Source: Pseudomonadota bacterium | GTDB taxonomy: Bacteria; Pseudomonadota; Gammaproteobacteria; Magnimaribacterales; D2472 | Length of the DNA stretch: 6,600 nucleotides | Assembly (NCBI GenBank): GCA_010024215.1 | Contig: RGHK01000050.1 | Span: 1 to 6,600, forward strand | Direction of reading: 5' to 3' | In this document: piece by piece, positions 1 through 6,050 of the stretch | Layout of the letters: the number at the start of each line of letters is the position of its first letter | How positions within the stretch are numbered: position 1 is the stretch's first letter | Notes under the pieces: generated by a model | The model's database searches: none | What the model was told of the DNA's origin: nothing | The model's input: only the letters and a program-made list of their open reading frames with translations | Made by a program: the position numbers and the translations under genes

Positions 1-36
1 GCACTCCTCTCCCCCTATTAGAATTGCTGACATCTA

Positions 37-62
37 AAATGGAGGACTTAGGTCCTCCATTT
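37..62 (-). terminator. Hairpin terminator after exonuclease I
   Basis: There is a perfect 11-bp stem (37-47 paired with 52-62) with a 4-base loop (48-51). The stem core is GC-rich (GGAGGAC/GTCCTCC) and its ends are A/T. On the minus strand it lies 4 bp past the exonuclease I stop codon and runs into a short T tract (ATTTTAG), as expected for an intrinsic terminator. On the plus strand the stem is followed by TTTAATTTTAA, so it could also stop transcription entering from the left. The stem is clear in the sequence; bidirectional action is inferred. Confidence 0.8.
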
Positions 63-66
63 AATT

Positions 67-1470
67 TTAAGATACCTTCATTGATTCTATTTTGCTCTTA
101 GTCGCTAATAAAATCTTTTGCTCATCATCCTCAGTTCTTTCATCTAAAAGCTTTTCGATTTGTATCAATGTTTTATCTACAGAACCCCATGGCCCCTCTT
201 CACTATTTCTTTGAGAAATAAGGTCTTGATATCTTTTATTTATATCATCAGGAATATCTACCGAGAACTGATTGCAGATTATTCTTTCTGCAAAAAGCCT
301 TAGCCTTTCATCTTCAAAGTTTCTTGAAATTTTAATCATATGATTTGGGTCAGAAGTTAAATGAAATTCCTGCATTAAATCTTTGTCTCTGCTTGATGGA
401 AAGCCGCCTGAGTATATTGTTCCTTCAATATGCTCGGATTCAGGAAAATCTATTATCCTATCCTCCATTGCTTGTGAAACTTTTTGTTGAAAGTCTTTGT
501 CAGCTTTGATAATGTCAGCGCGTCTTTGTAATTCAGAAAACTCAATATCAAAAGCATTAGAGTTTGTTAAAAGCTTATGTGAACAAACTGGTATTGTCTT
601 ATTAATTTTATATTTTTTTAATGGGCCGTCTCTTCCCTTTGACTGCACTAGTTTATTTATCTCGGCATAGTCTAAATCTAATATATCCTCTGGATCATAA
701 CTTAAATCAAAGAAAACTATTTCATTGGGTCTGCTTGCATCACTTCCACATAATACAACAGGGTATTTAAAAGTATGTCTTCTATGTATTTCACCAAGAG
801 CTAAAAATTCATCAGAATACAAAAGATCTTTAATACCTGGCTTGGTAGATGTATTTATAAAAGATTGAAATAAATCGGGCAGTTTTTTTTGAATGATCAC
901 ACATAACTCAATCATCAGATTGCAATCAGCAATAGCATCGTGAGCGTCACCTGCATCAATTCCATGCTCTTGAGCTAAATGTTCCAATTTATAGCTTATT
1001 CCAGGACCGCCCTCAAAAAGAGGAATTGAAATTTCTTCAGAGAAAAATGCGGCAATATTATGCATCATTAACATTAAATCAAGTCGGCCATTTCCATTAG
1101 TATTAGTTGTATAAGGCTCTAAAAGATTCCAAAAAAATTGTCTTCTTATTAATTCTTCATCAAACGCATGACCGTTATATGTAATAAAGACTGAAGGGCT
1201 TTGACTAGACCATTTTTTCCATTGCATTTGTATATCTTTCATCATTTGGTAATGTGAAATATTTGAATTAAAAAGATCTATCTTTTTATTTGTTAGCATT
1301 GCCATGGGTTGTGGGATTACCCATGGAAGTGGAGAGCAGCCTATATTTTGTTCATCAATAGCCCTTAAGTTTTTATCTGTTAAAATCGACCCGCATTGCA
1401 GTATTTGACTGAAATCTTTTTGAATTCCAGTCGTCTCTGTGTCGTAAAAAATTAAATTATTGAATGACAA
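67..1470 (-). CDS. sbcB: Exonuclease I (3'-5' ssDNA exonuclease)
   Basis: Exonuclease I degrades single-stranded DNA 3' to 5' in the cytoplasm and acts in recombination and mismatch repair. The 467-residue product is close to the usual length of about 475. The N-terminal DEDDh nuclease domain (about 5-200) has all five catalytic residues: D10 and E12 (YDTETTG), D104 (YNGHAFDEE), then H177 and D182 (AHDAIAD). These match E. coli D15, E17, D108, H181 and D186 as I recall them. The SH3-like and C-terminal helical parts follow, including a YSGGF segment near 353-357 that resembles E. coli YNGFF. The start is TTG, directly after the TAA of the upstream acyl-CoA dehydrogenase. That TAA is in frame, so no upstream start exists, and no later start keeps D10. 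No good Shine-Dalgarno sequence precedes the TTG, so translation probably depends on ribosomes finishing the dehydrogenase. A hairpin terminator follows. Confidence 0.93.
   Translation of the reverse strand: MSFNNLIFYDTETTGIQKDFSQILQCGSILTDKNLRAIDEQNIGCSPLPWVIPQPMAMLTNKKIDLFNSNISHYQMMKDIQMQWKKWSSQSPSVFITYNGHAFDEELIRRQFFWNLLEPYTTNTNGNGRLDLMLMMHNIAAFFSEEISIPLFEGGPGISYKLEHLAQEHGIDAGDAHDAIADCNLMIELCVIIQKKLPDLFQSFINTSTKPGIKDLLYSDEFLALGEIHRRHTFKYPVVLCGSDASRPNEIVFFDLSYDPEDILDLDYAEINKLVQSKGRDGPLKKYKINKTIPVCSHKLLTNSNAFDIEFSELQRRADIIKADKDFQQKVSQAMEDRIIDFPESEHIEGTIYSGGFPSSRDKDLMQEFHLTSDPNHMIKISRNFEDERLRLFAERIICNQFSVDIPDDINKRYQDLISQRNSEEGPWGSVDKTLIQIEKLLDERTEDDEQKILLATKSKIESMKVS
1302..1326. repeat. Perfect inverted repeat inside exonuclease I
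   Basis: CCATGGGT (1302-1309) and its exact reverse complement ACCCATGG (1319-1326) are separated by 9 bases. The repeat lies about 145-170 nt into the exonuclease I coding sequence, around residues 49-56 (PWVIPQPM). In mRNA it would form an 8-bp, GC-rich hairpin, notable against the AT-rich background. Codon choice alone could produce it, and a regulatory role is only a possibility. Confidence 0.5.
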
Positions 1471-2691
1471 TTATCTAACTATGTATTTGCCAAGCTCTAG
1501 TCTTGCCACGGCCCTTCTATGAACTTCATCTGGACCATCTGCAAGTCTCAAGGTCCTTATATGCGCATACATTGATGCAAGGGGTGTTAATTGCGATACT
1601 CCTTCTCCACCATGCATTTGAATTGCTCTATCAATAATTTTTAAAACAACATTAGGTGCAAAAACTTTTATTTGAGCAATTTCACTAGCCGCAATTTTAT
1701 TTCCAACAGTATCCATTTTATGAGCTGCATCAAGTGTTAATAATCTTGCTGCATTAAGCTCAATTCTAGATTCAGCAATATAATCAAAATTTGCTCCTAA
1801 GCTAGCAATGTTTTTTCCAAAAGGTGTTTTAGAGGGATCTATTCCTCTTTTACACATTAATTCTATTGCTCTCTCACCCACACCAATAGTTCGCATGCAA
1901 TGATGTATTCTTCCAGGACCTAGTCTGCCTTGAGCAATTTCAAAACCTCTTCCCTCGCCTAAAAGCAAGTTATCTTTTGGAATTCTAACATTATTAAATT
2001 TGATGTGAGCATGTCCATGAGGAGCATCATCGTATCCAAATACATGCATCATTTTTTGAATTTCAATACCCTCAGATTCCATTGGAACTAACATCATAGA
2101 ATGTCTTTGATGTTTTGCTGCTTCAGGATTAGTCACTGCCATAAAAACAAGTATCTTGCATCTTGGGTCGCCAGCACCTGATGTCCACCATTTTTCACCA
2201 TTAATTACGTATTCGTCGCCATCCAAAACAGCAGTTGCTTGCATGTTTGTAGCATCAGACGATGCAACCCCTGGTTCAGTCATTGCAAAGGCTGATCTTA
2301 TTTCACCATCGAGTAATGGTTTCAACCACTCTTCTTGATGACTTTCGTTACCATATCTGGCAATAACTTCCATATTACCAGTATCTGGAGCAGAACAGTT
2401 CATTGCCTCCGATGCTATGCTACAAGTACCCATTACTTCTGCTAAATGTGCATACTCATAATTTGTTAGCCCCGCACCAAATTCACTTTCTGGTAAAAAA
2501 AGATTCCATAAACCCTTAGACTTTGCTTTGTCTTTAATTTCATCAATCACTTTTGGGTATGAATTCCATCTATTTTCACCTTCTTCAATTTGATTATGAA
2601 AAATGTGTTCTGCAGGAATGCATTCTTGTTCTATAAAATCTTTAACTCTCTTTATAAGATCTTGCGCTTCTGGTCTTAGTTCTGGCAACAT
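1471..2691 (-). CDS. Acyl-CoA dehydrogenase, ACAD10/11-like
   Basis: This is an FAD-dependent acyl-CoA dehydrogenase of 406 residues, the normal single-domain length. The N-terminal helical domain (about 1-130) is followed by the beta domain with the flavin/substrate motifs FAMTEPGVASSDATN (135-149) and KWWTSGA (167-173). The C-terminal helical domain has GRLGPGRIHHCMR (255-267), the MHGGEGVS flavin-contact loop (359-366) and LADGPDEVH (383-391). The GRLGPGRIHH and ADGPDEVH motifs are typical of the ACAD10/ACAD11 branch. In that branch Asp (here D385) sits where MCAD-type enzymes have the catalytic Glu. Mammalian ACAD10/11 carry an added kinase domain and handle 4-hydroxyacyl-CoAs; this protein has the dehydrogenase part alone. 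The substrate is therefore unknown: it may be an ordinary acyl-CoA or a 4-phosphoacyl-CoA made with a separate kinase. The ATG start has AGGGAG 10 nt upstream. The gene faces a LysR-type regulator and is followed without gap by exonuclease I. Confidence 0.9.
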   Translation of the reverse strand: MLPELRPEAQDLIKRVKDFIEQECIPAEHIFHNQIEEGENRWNSYPKVIDEIKDKAKSKGLWNLFLPESEFGAGLTNYEYAHLAEVMGTCSIASEAMNCSAPDTGNMEVIARYGNESHQEEWLKPLLDGEIRSAFAMTEPGVASSDATNMQATAVLDGDEYVINGEKWWTSGAGDPRCKILVFMAVTNPEAAKHQRHSMMLVPMESEGIEIQKMMHVFGYDDAPHGHAHIKFNNVRIPKDNLLLGEGRGFEIAQGRLGPGRIHHCMRTIGVGERAIELMCKRGIDPSKTPFGKNIASLGANFDYIAESRIELNAARLLTLDAAHKMDTVGNKIAASEIAQIKVFAPNVVLKIIDRAIQMHGGEGVSQLTPLASMYAHIRTLRLADGPDEVHRRAVARLELGKYIVR

Positions 2692-2701
2692 TTAAATATA
2701 A

Positions 2702-2707
2702 CTCCCT
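2702..2707 (-). promoter_or_regulatory. Ribosome binding site of acyl-CoA dehydrogenase
   Basis: AGGGAG on the minus strand, 10 nt before the ATG at 2691, supports this start. Confidence 0.6.
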
Positions 2708-2711
2708 ATAT

Positions 2712-2740
2712 ACACTAATATTTGGTAATATTATAAGTGT
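2712..2740. promoter_or_regulatory. Candidate LysR-type operator (imperfect dyad)
   Basis: ACACT (2712-2716) and AGTGT (2736-2740) form a perfect outer dyad. Pairing extends inward to ACACTAATA/TATAAGTGT with 8 of 9 positions symmetric. It sits between the divergent dehydrogenase and LysR-type genes, the usual place for the site of a self-regulating LysR-type protein. The span also contains T-N11-A spacings (for example T2721 to A2733), but these are weak evidence in AT-rich DNA. The dyad covers the predicted -10 box of the dehydrogenase. Binding by the neighbouring regulator is inferred. Confidence 0.45.
2730..2735 (-). promoter_or_regulatory. -10 box for acyl-CoA dehydrogenase unit
   Basis: A perfect TATAAT lies on the minus strand 38 bp before the dehydrogenase ATG, giving a leader of about 30 nt that contains the AGGGAG site. 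No good -35 hexamer sits 16-18 bp upstream (GTATTT or similar), which fits a promoter that needs an activator. TATAAT is common by chance in such AT-rich DNA. Confidence 0.4.
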
Positions 2741-2768
2741 GATGAATAATACAAATACTCTGAATAAC

Positions 2769-2774
2769 TATAAT
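2769..2774 (+). promoter_or_regulatory. -10 box for LysR-type gene
   Basis: A perfect TATAAT on the plus strand lies about 60 bp before the preferred ATG at 2836. The -35 region (near 2746-2751, ATAATA) is poor. Transcription would begin near 2781, leaving a leader of about 55 nt. It is predicted from the hexamer and its position only. Confidence 0.35.
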
Positions 2775-2835
2775 AACTTTATGAGCGTTTCAATGCTACA
2801 TGCACGTTTGCATTATCGCTGTCCAGAATAACATC

Positions 2836-3738
2836 ATGAAAATAAGCACCTTTGATTTAAATCTTTTTGTTATCTTGAATGCTATATATACAGAAGGTAG
2901 CCTTACAAAAGCAGCTGAGGTTGTTGGTATTACTCAGCCAGCTGTTTCAAATGCATTGTCTAGATTACGTGAAAAATTCAATGATGATCTTTTTGTAAGA
3001 ACTGGTTCTGGAATGGTTCCAACTCAAAAAACAGAAAATATTATTAATGACATTCAAAGTGCTTTAGCTCTAATGCAGCAAAGCGTTAATGAGCCAGACA
3101 CCTTTGATGCAGAAAATACCACAAGGACATTTAAATTATCTTTGGGAGACATTTCTGAGGGAAGAGTTTTGCCATACATCATGAAAGAAATAGATCAAAA
3201 CGCTAAAAATATTTCTGTTGGAAGTTATGCATACAAAAGAAGTGATCAAGTTCATGCCCTTGCAACGCACAATCTAGATTTTGTAGTTGACCCTGTAATA
3301 CCAGCTTCAGATGAAATCAATTCTTACAAAGTCTTTGAAGACGACTTTGTAGTTATTCACAGAGAAGACCATCCTTTATCAAAAATTGAGAATCCCACAA
3401 TAGATGATATTTTGTCACAAGGACATCTTCATGTTTCTAGCAGAAAAAGAGGATTACACCTTATTGATGTTGAGCTTGATAAAATAGGCTACAGAAGAAA
3501 TGTTGCCCTAAGATGTCAACATTTTTTAATAGCTCCAACAATAGTTAAGTCTACAGATCTAGTTTTATTTGCTACAAGGAGTTTTGCTAAAGCTCATAAC
3601 CTTCCATTCGTGGAAATCCCAGCTGAGATACCTTCAATGGAATACTTTTTAATATGGCATAAAAGTGATGAAGGAGATGGAGGTCATATTTGGATGAAAG
3701 ATCTTATTATTAAAGCATTTATTGCTGCAAAAAAATAA
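2836..3738 (+). CDS. LysR-type transcriptional regulator, NahR/DntR-like
   Basis: This is a cytoplasmic DNA-binding regulator of 300 residues, the family's standard length. The N-terminal winged helix-turn-helix (about 6-64) shows the classic FDLNL start, GSLTKAAEVVGITQPAVSNAL (21-41) and LFVRTGSGMVPT (52-63). The linker helix and a periplasmic-binding-protein-like effector domain (about 97-300) follow. The domain opening FKLSLGDISEGRVLPYIM resembles the NahR/DntR/LinR group, which sense aromatic or related small acids; the effector here is unknown. An upstream in-frame ATG at 2800 would add 12 residues (MHVCIIAVQNNI). I prefer 2836 because LysR-type proteins usually begin a few residues before FDLNL. 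Neither start has a clear Shine-Dalgarno sequence. The gene is divergent from the acyl-CoA dehydrogenase, its most likely target, and ends 8 bp from the stop of the convergent reductase gene. Confidence 0.9.
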   Translation: MKISTFDLNLFVILNAIYTEGSLTKAAEVVGITQPAVSNALSRLREKFNDDLFVRTGSGMVPTQKTENIINDIQSALALMQQSVNEPDTFDAENTTRTFKLSLGDISEGRVLPYIMKEIDQNAKNISVGSYAYKRSDQVHALATHNLDFVVDPVIPASDEINSYKVFEDDFVVIHREDHPLSKIENPTIDDILSQGHLHVSSRKRGLHLIDVELDKIGYRRNVALRCQHFLIAPTIVKSTDLVLFATRSFAKAHNLPFVEIPAEIPSMEYFLIWHKSDEGDGGHIWMKDLIIKAFIAAKK

Positions 3739-3746
3739 TAGCCCCA

Positions 3747-4544
3747 CTATCCTAAATTATGTCCTGCAGTTTTAACTATTCCTCCATCTGAGGCAATAGT
3801 TTCACCAACAACATAAGCACCAGCTCTTGAACATAAAAATATAGTAAGACCAGCAATGTCCTCAGGGCTTCCAGTACGCTTTCTTGGATTTCTTTTTTCA
3901 ATTTCAGAATAATCAGAATTCACCGCAGAACCAAGCATAGCACTAGGATATGGTCCAGGCGCGATAGCGTTTACTGTAATATTTTCTGAAACAAGTTGTG
4001 CTGCAAGATGCCTTGTAAGATGATGAACTGCTGCTTTGGAACTACTATAAGAAAAAGTAGGAAAAGCTGGTACATTTAGACCATCAATAGAACCAATATT
4101 AACAACCCTTGAGGGATCTTCTAAAGTGGCTCTCTTCGTAAGGAGATGTTTCATTTTTTGAGTTAAGAAAAAAATACTTTTTACATTCAAATCCATTACC
4201 TTATCCCATCCAGATTCAGAAAAACTTTCAAATGGCTCTCCCCAAGCTGCACCAGCATTATTTATTAAATAATCGATTCCCTCTTCTTTTTCTTCAATTT
4301 GTTGAGTAAAAGATTCTATTCCCTCTAGGGTGCTAAGATCACATGGTATAGCAACACATTCGCCCCCATATAATTCTGATAACTCTTTTGCTTTTTCTAT
4401 TAAGGCTGGAGCTTTTCTAGCAGTAATATAAACTTTTGCACCATTGGCTAAAAATCCAGCTGTTATCATCTCACCTATACCTCTAGATCCTCCAGTAACA
4501 ACTGCTATTTTGTTTTTTACACTAAATATATTATTAATTTCCAT
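3747..4544 (-). CDS. RhlG-like short-chain dehydrogenase/reductase
   Basis: This is a classical SDR of 265 residues with a Rossmann fold and NAD(P)(H)-dependent carbonyl/alcohol chemistry. The nucleotide loop is TGGSRGIG (17-24). R21 and R43 (TARK) suggest NADP(H). D69 (CDL) contacts adenine, NNAG spans 95-98, and the catalytic tetrad is N120, S152, Y166 and K170 (YSSSK). The overall pattern (NNAGAAWGEPFESFSESGWDKVM, then VVNIGSIDG, then TVNAIAPGPYPSAM) resembles RhlG, described as a beta-ketoacyl reductase in Pseudomonas. The true substrate cannot be read from sequence; a 3-ketoacyl or other keto/hydroxy compound is likely. The start is secure: AAGGGAG lies 5 nt before the ATG. The gene is convergent with the LysR-type gene and divergent from the cation exchanger, so it is a single-gene unit. 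Confidence 0.9.
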   Translation of the reverse strand: MEINNIFSVKNKIAVVTGGSRGIGEMITAGFLANGAKVYITARKAPALIEKAKELSELYGGECVAIPCDLSTLEGIESFTQQIEEKEEGIDYLINNAGAAWGEPFESFSESGWDKVMDLNVKSIFFLTQKMKHLLTKRATLEDPSRVVNIGSIDGLNVPAFPTFSYSSSKAAVHHLTRHLAAQLVSENITVNAIAPGPYPSAMLGSAVNSDYSEIEKRNPRKRTGSPEDIAGLTIFLCSRAGAYVVGETIASDGGIVKTAGHNLG

Positions 4545-4549
4545 GAAAG

Positions 4550-4556
4550 CTCCCTT
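4550..4556 (-). promoter_or_regulatory. Ribosome binding site of the SDR gene
   Basis: AAGGGAG on the minus strand ends 5 nt before the ATG at 4544. It is the strongest start signal in the window together with the one at 6004-6008. Confidence 0.65.
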
Positions 4557-4572
4557 ATTAAGTTACTCAAGG

Positions 4573-4578
4573 ATTATA
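4573..4578 (-). promoter_or_regulatory. -10 box for the SDR gene
   Basis: A perfect TATAAT on the minus strand lies 28 bp before the ATG, predicting a leader of about 20 nt that just includes the AAGGGAG site. The -35 position is poor (ATTCCA or TTCCAT). No comparably convincing promoter was found for the divergent exchanger in the rest of 4545-4671, only loose TATAAA elements. Confidence 0.4.
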
Positions 4579-4671
4579 TATCGAAAAAATTGAAATGGAA
4601 TTTTTAAAAACTAGTGCATAGTTGTATAAAATCACATCATCTTTGTTGATTTATAAATGTTAGAATAAGTC

Positions 4672-5616
4672 ATGATCATTTATAGTCTGTTTGGATTAAT
4701 AGTATCTTTAGCTGTTCTTATTTGGGGTGCTGATAAATTTGTAGATAATTCATCTCTTGTTGCTAAAAAATTAGGTCTGAGTGAGTTAACAATTGGACTT
4801 ACAATTGTTGCTTTGGGCACATCAGCCCCAGAAATATTTGTTGGTATTTCATCTGTTTTTAATGGCACAGAATCAATAGCAATGGGTACAGTTGTAGGAT
4901 CAAATATTTCAAACATTGCATTAATTTTTGGTGTTTCATGTATTGGCCTATCTCTAAGACCTGCTAGAACCAACCCATACCAATTCATACCTTTTTTCTT
5001 GGCAGTAATTGTTCTTGGCCTAGGATTAAGTGATTTAAAGATTACAAAAGCTGAAAGTATAGAATTTTTGTTTGTATTTGCAGCCTTTATGTATTTTACC
5101 TATATCTTTAGGCTGCCTGATAAAAACGATAGTGACGAAGTTAATATTAAATTAGGCAAAACGATATTCTTTTTAGTTGTTGGATTGCTGGCTTTAATTG
5201 TGGGATCAAATTACGCGGTACTTAACGCTGAAAAAATTGCACAAATGCTTAACGTACCTCAAATAGTTATTGGTTTAACGATAATTGCTATTGGGACAAG
5301 CTTACCTGAATTAGCGGCAACTATTTCAGCAATTATTAAAAAGAAAAATGACATGGTAATTGGGAACGTTATTGGGTCTAATGTAATGAATATTACATTA
5401 GTTGTCCCGATCATTGGTTTCTTCTCTAATACCTCATTTGAGCCGACTCTTTTTTCAAGAGATTTTATAATTATGTTAATTGTCTCAATATTGTTTATTG
5501 TGATAGCAGTAACCTATTCTTCTGAAAAGATTAATATTAAGTTTATAAGGTTTATTGGTTGCATATTTGTAACTGGTTATGTTCTTTATATTTTAAACCT
5601 TAGTAATATATTCTGA
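4672..5616 (+). CDS. CaCA-family Na+/Ca2+ exchanger (YrbG-like)
   Basis: This is an inner-membrane cation/Ca2+ antiporter of 314 residues, the usual bacterial length with about ten helices. The two inverted alpha repeats are obvious: GLTIVALGTSAPE (42-54) with GTVVGSNISN (72-81), and GLTIIAIGTSLPE (201-213) with GNVIGSNVMN (231-240). Residue numbering coincides with the Methanocaldococcus NCX_Mj protein as I recall it, so E54, N81 and E213 fall on the central ion site, and T50, S51, S77, T209, S210 and S236 on the flanking sites. Position 240, Asp in NCX_Mj, is Asn here. A charged loop near 149-163 (PDKNDSDEVNIKLGK) separates the two halves. It probably expels Ca2+ using the Na+ gradient, but ion selectivity is not proven. 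The Shine-Dalgarno sequence is weak. The last 24 bp overlap the end of the convergent DUF4345-type gene. Confidence 0.92.
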   Translation: MIIYSLFGLIVSLAVLIWGADKFVDNSSLVAKKLGLSELTIGLTIVALGTSAPEIFVGISSVFNGTESIAMGTVVGSNISNIALIFGVSCIGLSLRPARTNPYQFIPFFLAVIVLGLGLSDLKITKAESIEFLFVFAAFMYFTYIFRLPDKNDSDEVNIKLGKTIFFLVVGLLALIVGSNYAVLNAEKIAQMLNVPQIVIGLTIIAIGTSLPELAATISAIIKKKNDMVIGNVIGSNVMNITLVVPIIGFFSNTSFEPTLFSRDFIIMLIVSILFIVIAVTYSSEKINIKFIRFIGCIFVTGYVLYILNLSNIF

Positions 5617-5994
5617 TTTATTTTTATTAGCTAATATAAAAATTCCAACAAAGAAAGCACATACTTCAAATATAAAAAAAGAATTTAGAAAAGTTGGCAT
5701 TGATGGCATAAAAGAAAAGAGTATTCTTCCAAATGCTATAGAGCCAGTTAAAAAAGTTAAAAATTTAACTGCAAATATCCCAATGTTTTGTTTAAACATT
5801 CCTACAAAGCACATAATACCGATACATATATTAAGTCCGCCATATATACCCCCAATTTCTGAAAGACCAATATCGGAAGCAATGTTTAAGCCAACGGCTT
5901 CAATAAATGAAATATGACTAAATATAGCCCAAACGCCAATGGCAAAATAAATAAGCCCCATAAATATAAAATAGAATCTTAATAACCAAACCAT
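5593..5994 (-). CDS. DUF4345-like small membrane protein
   Basis: A 133-residue integral membrane protein of unknown function. Four hydrophobic helices are visible (about 4-25, 49-67, 72-93 and 102-122), followed by a short basic tail (NKNKSEYITKV). The segment EIGGIYGGLNICIG (46-59), an acidic residue followed by an IYGGL motif at the start of helix 2, resembles the DUF4345 family signature. I place the start at 5994, where AAAGGAG lies 9 nt upstream. The open frame extends 18 codons further, to 6048, but that extension (MHYVFIYIYYNYKKEKTY) runs through the ribosome binding site and overlaps the divergent gene. The stop codon lies within the exchanger's 3' end. No function can be assigned from its neighbours. 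Confidence 0.75.
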   Translation of the reverse strand: MVWLLRFYFIFMGLIYFAIGVWAIFSHISFIEAVGLNIASDIGLSEIGGIYGGLNICIGIMCFVGMFKQNIGIFAVKFLTFLTGSIAFGRILFSFMPSMPTFLNSFFIFEVCAFFVGIFILANKNKSEYITKV

Positions 5995-6003
5995 ATATGT
6001 TTT

Positions 6004-6008
6004 CTCCT
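6004..6008 (-). promoter_or_regulatory. Ribosome binding site deciding the DUF4345 start
   Basis: AGGAG on the minus strand (within AAAGGAG) is followed after 9 nt by the ATG at 5994. It selects this start over the longer open frame beginning at 6048. Confidence 0.6.
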
Positions 6009-6011
6009 TTT

Positions 6012-6050
6012 TATAATTGTAATATATATAAATAAAGACATAATGCACAA
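6012..6050. promoter_or_regulatory. Divergent promoter region, DUF4345 / thioredoxin-like
   Basis: On the plus strand a perfect TATAAT (6012-6017) lies about 25-40 bp before the two possible thioredoxin-like starts. On the minus strand TTGTGC (6050 to 6045) is followed after 18 bp by TATATT (6026 to 6021), a plausible -35/-10 pair for the DUF4345 gene that would overlap the start of the rightward gene. The 6001-6042 stretch is almost pure A/T, so chance matches are likely. Confidence 0.3.

Noticed and set aside
1..33. Possible coding at the left edge: a minus-strand frame from an ATG at 33 (MSAILIGGEEC) or a plus-strand frame ending at 37
   Set aside because: Eleven codons cannot be assigned. 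The purine-rich minus-strand GGGGGAGAGGAG could equally be a ribosome binding site for a gene beginning outside the window.
2156..2338. 60-codon plus-strand open frame
   Set aside because: It lies wholly antisense to the conserved beta domain of the acyl-CoA dehydrogenase, has no recognisable features, and is best explained as a shadow of that gene.
2781..2831. 16-codon leader frame (MSVSMLHARLHYRCPE) ending 4 bp before the LysR-type ATG
   Set aside because: It has no ribosome binding site, no regulatory hallmark such as a codon run, and short frames of this size are expected by chance. Its position so close to the start is the only point in favour.
2800..2835. Longer N-terminus for the LysR-type regulator
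   Set aside because: The 12 extra residues are not typical of the family and no Shine-Dalgarno sequence supports the ATG at 2800. It cannot be fully excluded.
3739..3750. ATAG/CTAT mini-repeat between the convergent LysR-type and SDR genes
   Set aside because: A 4-bp stem with no T tract is too short to be a terminator.
4680..4988. 102-codon minus-strand open frame
   Set aside because: It is antisense to the first alpha repeat of the exchanger, whose motifs are unmistakable. The antisense product has no family likeness.
5995..6048. 18-codon N-terminal extension of the DUF4345-type protein
   Set aside because: It would read through the AAAGGAG ribosome binding site and overlap the divergent gene. 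The Tyr/Ile/Lys-rich sequence looks like translated AT-rich intergenic DNA.
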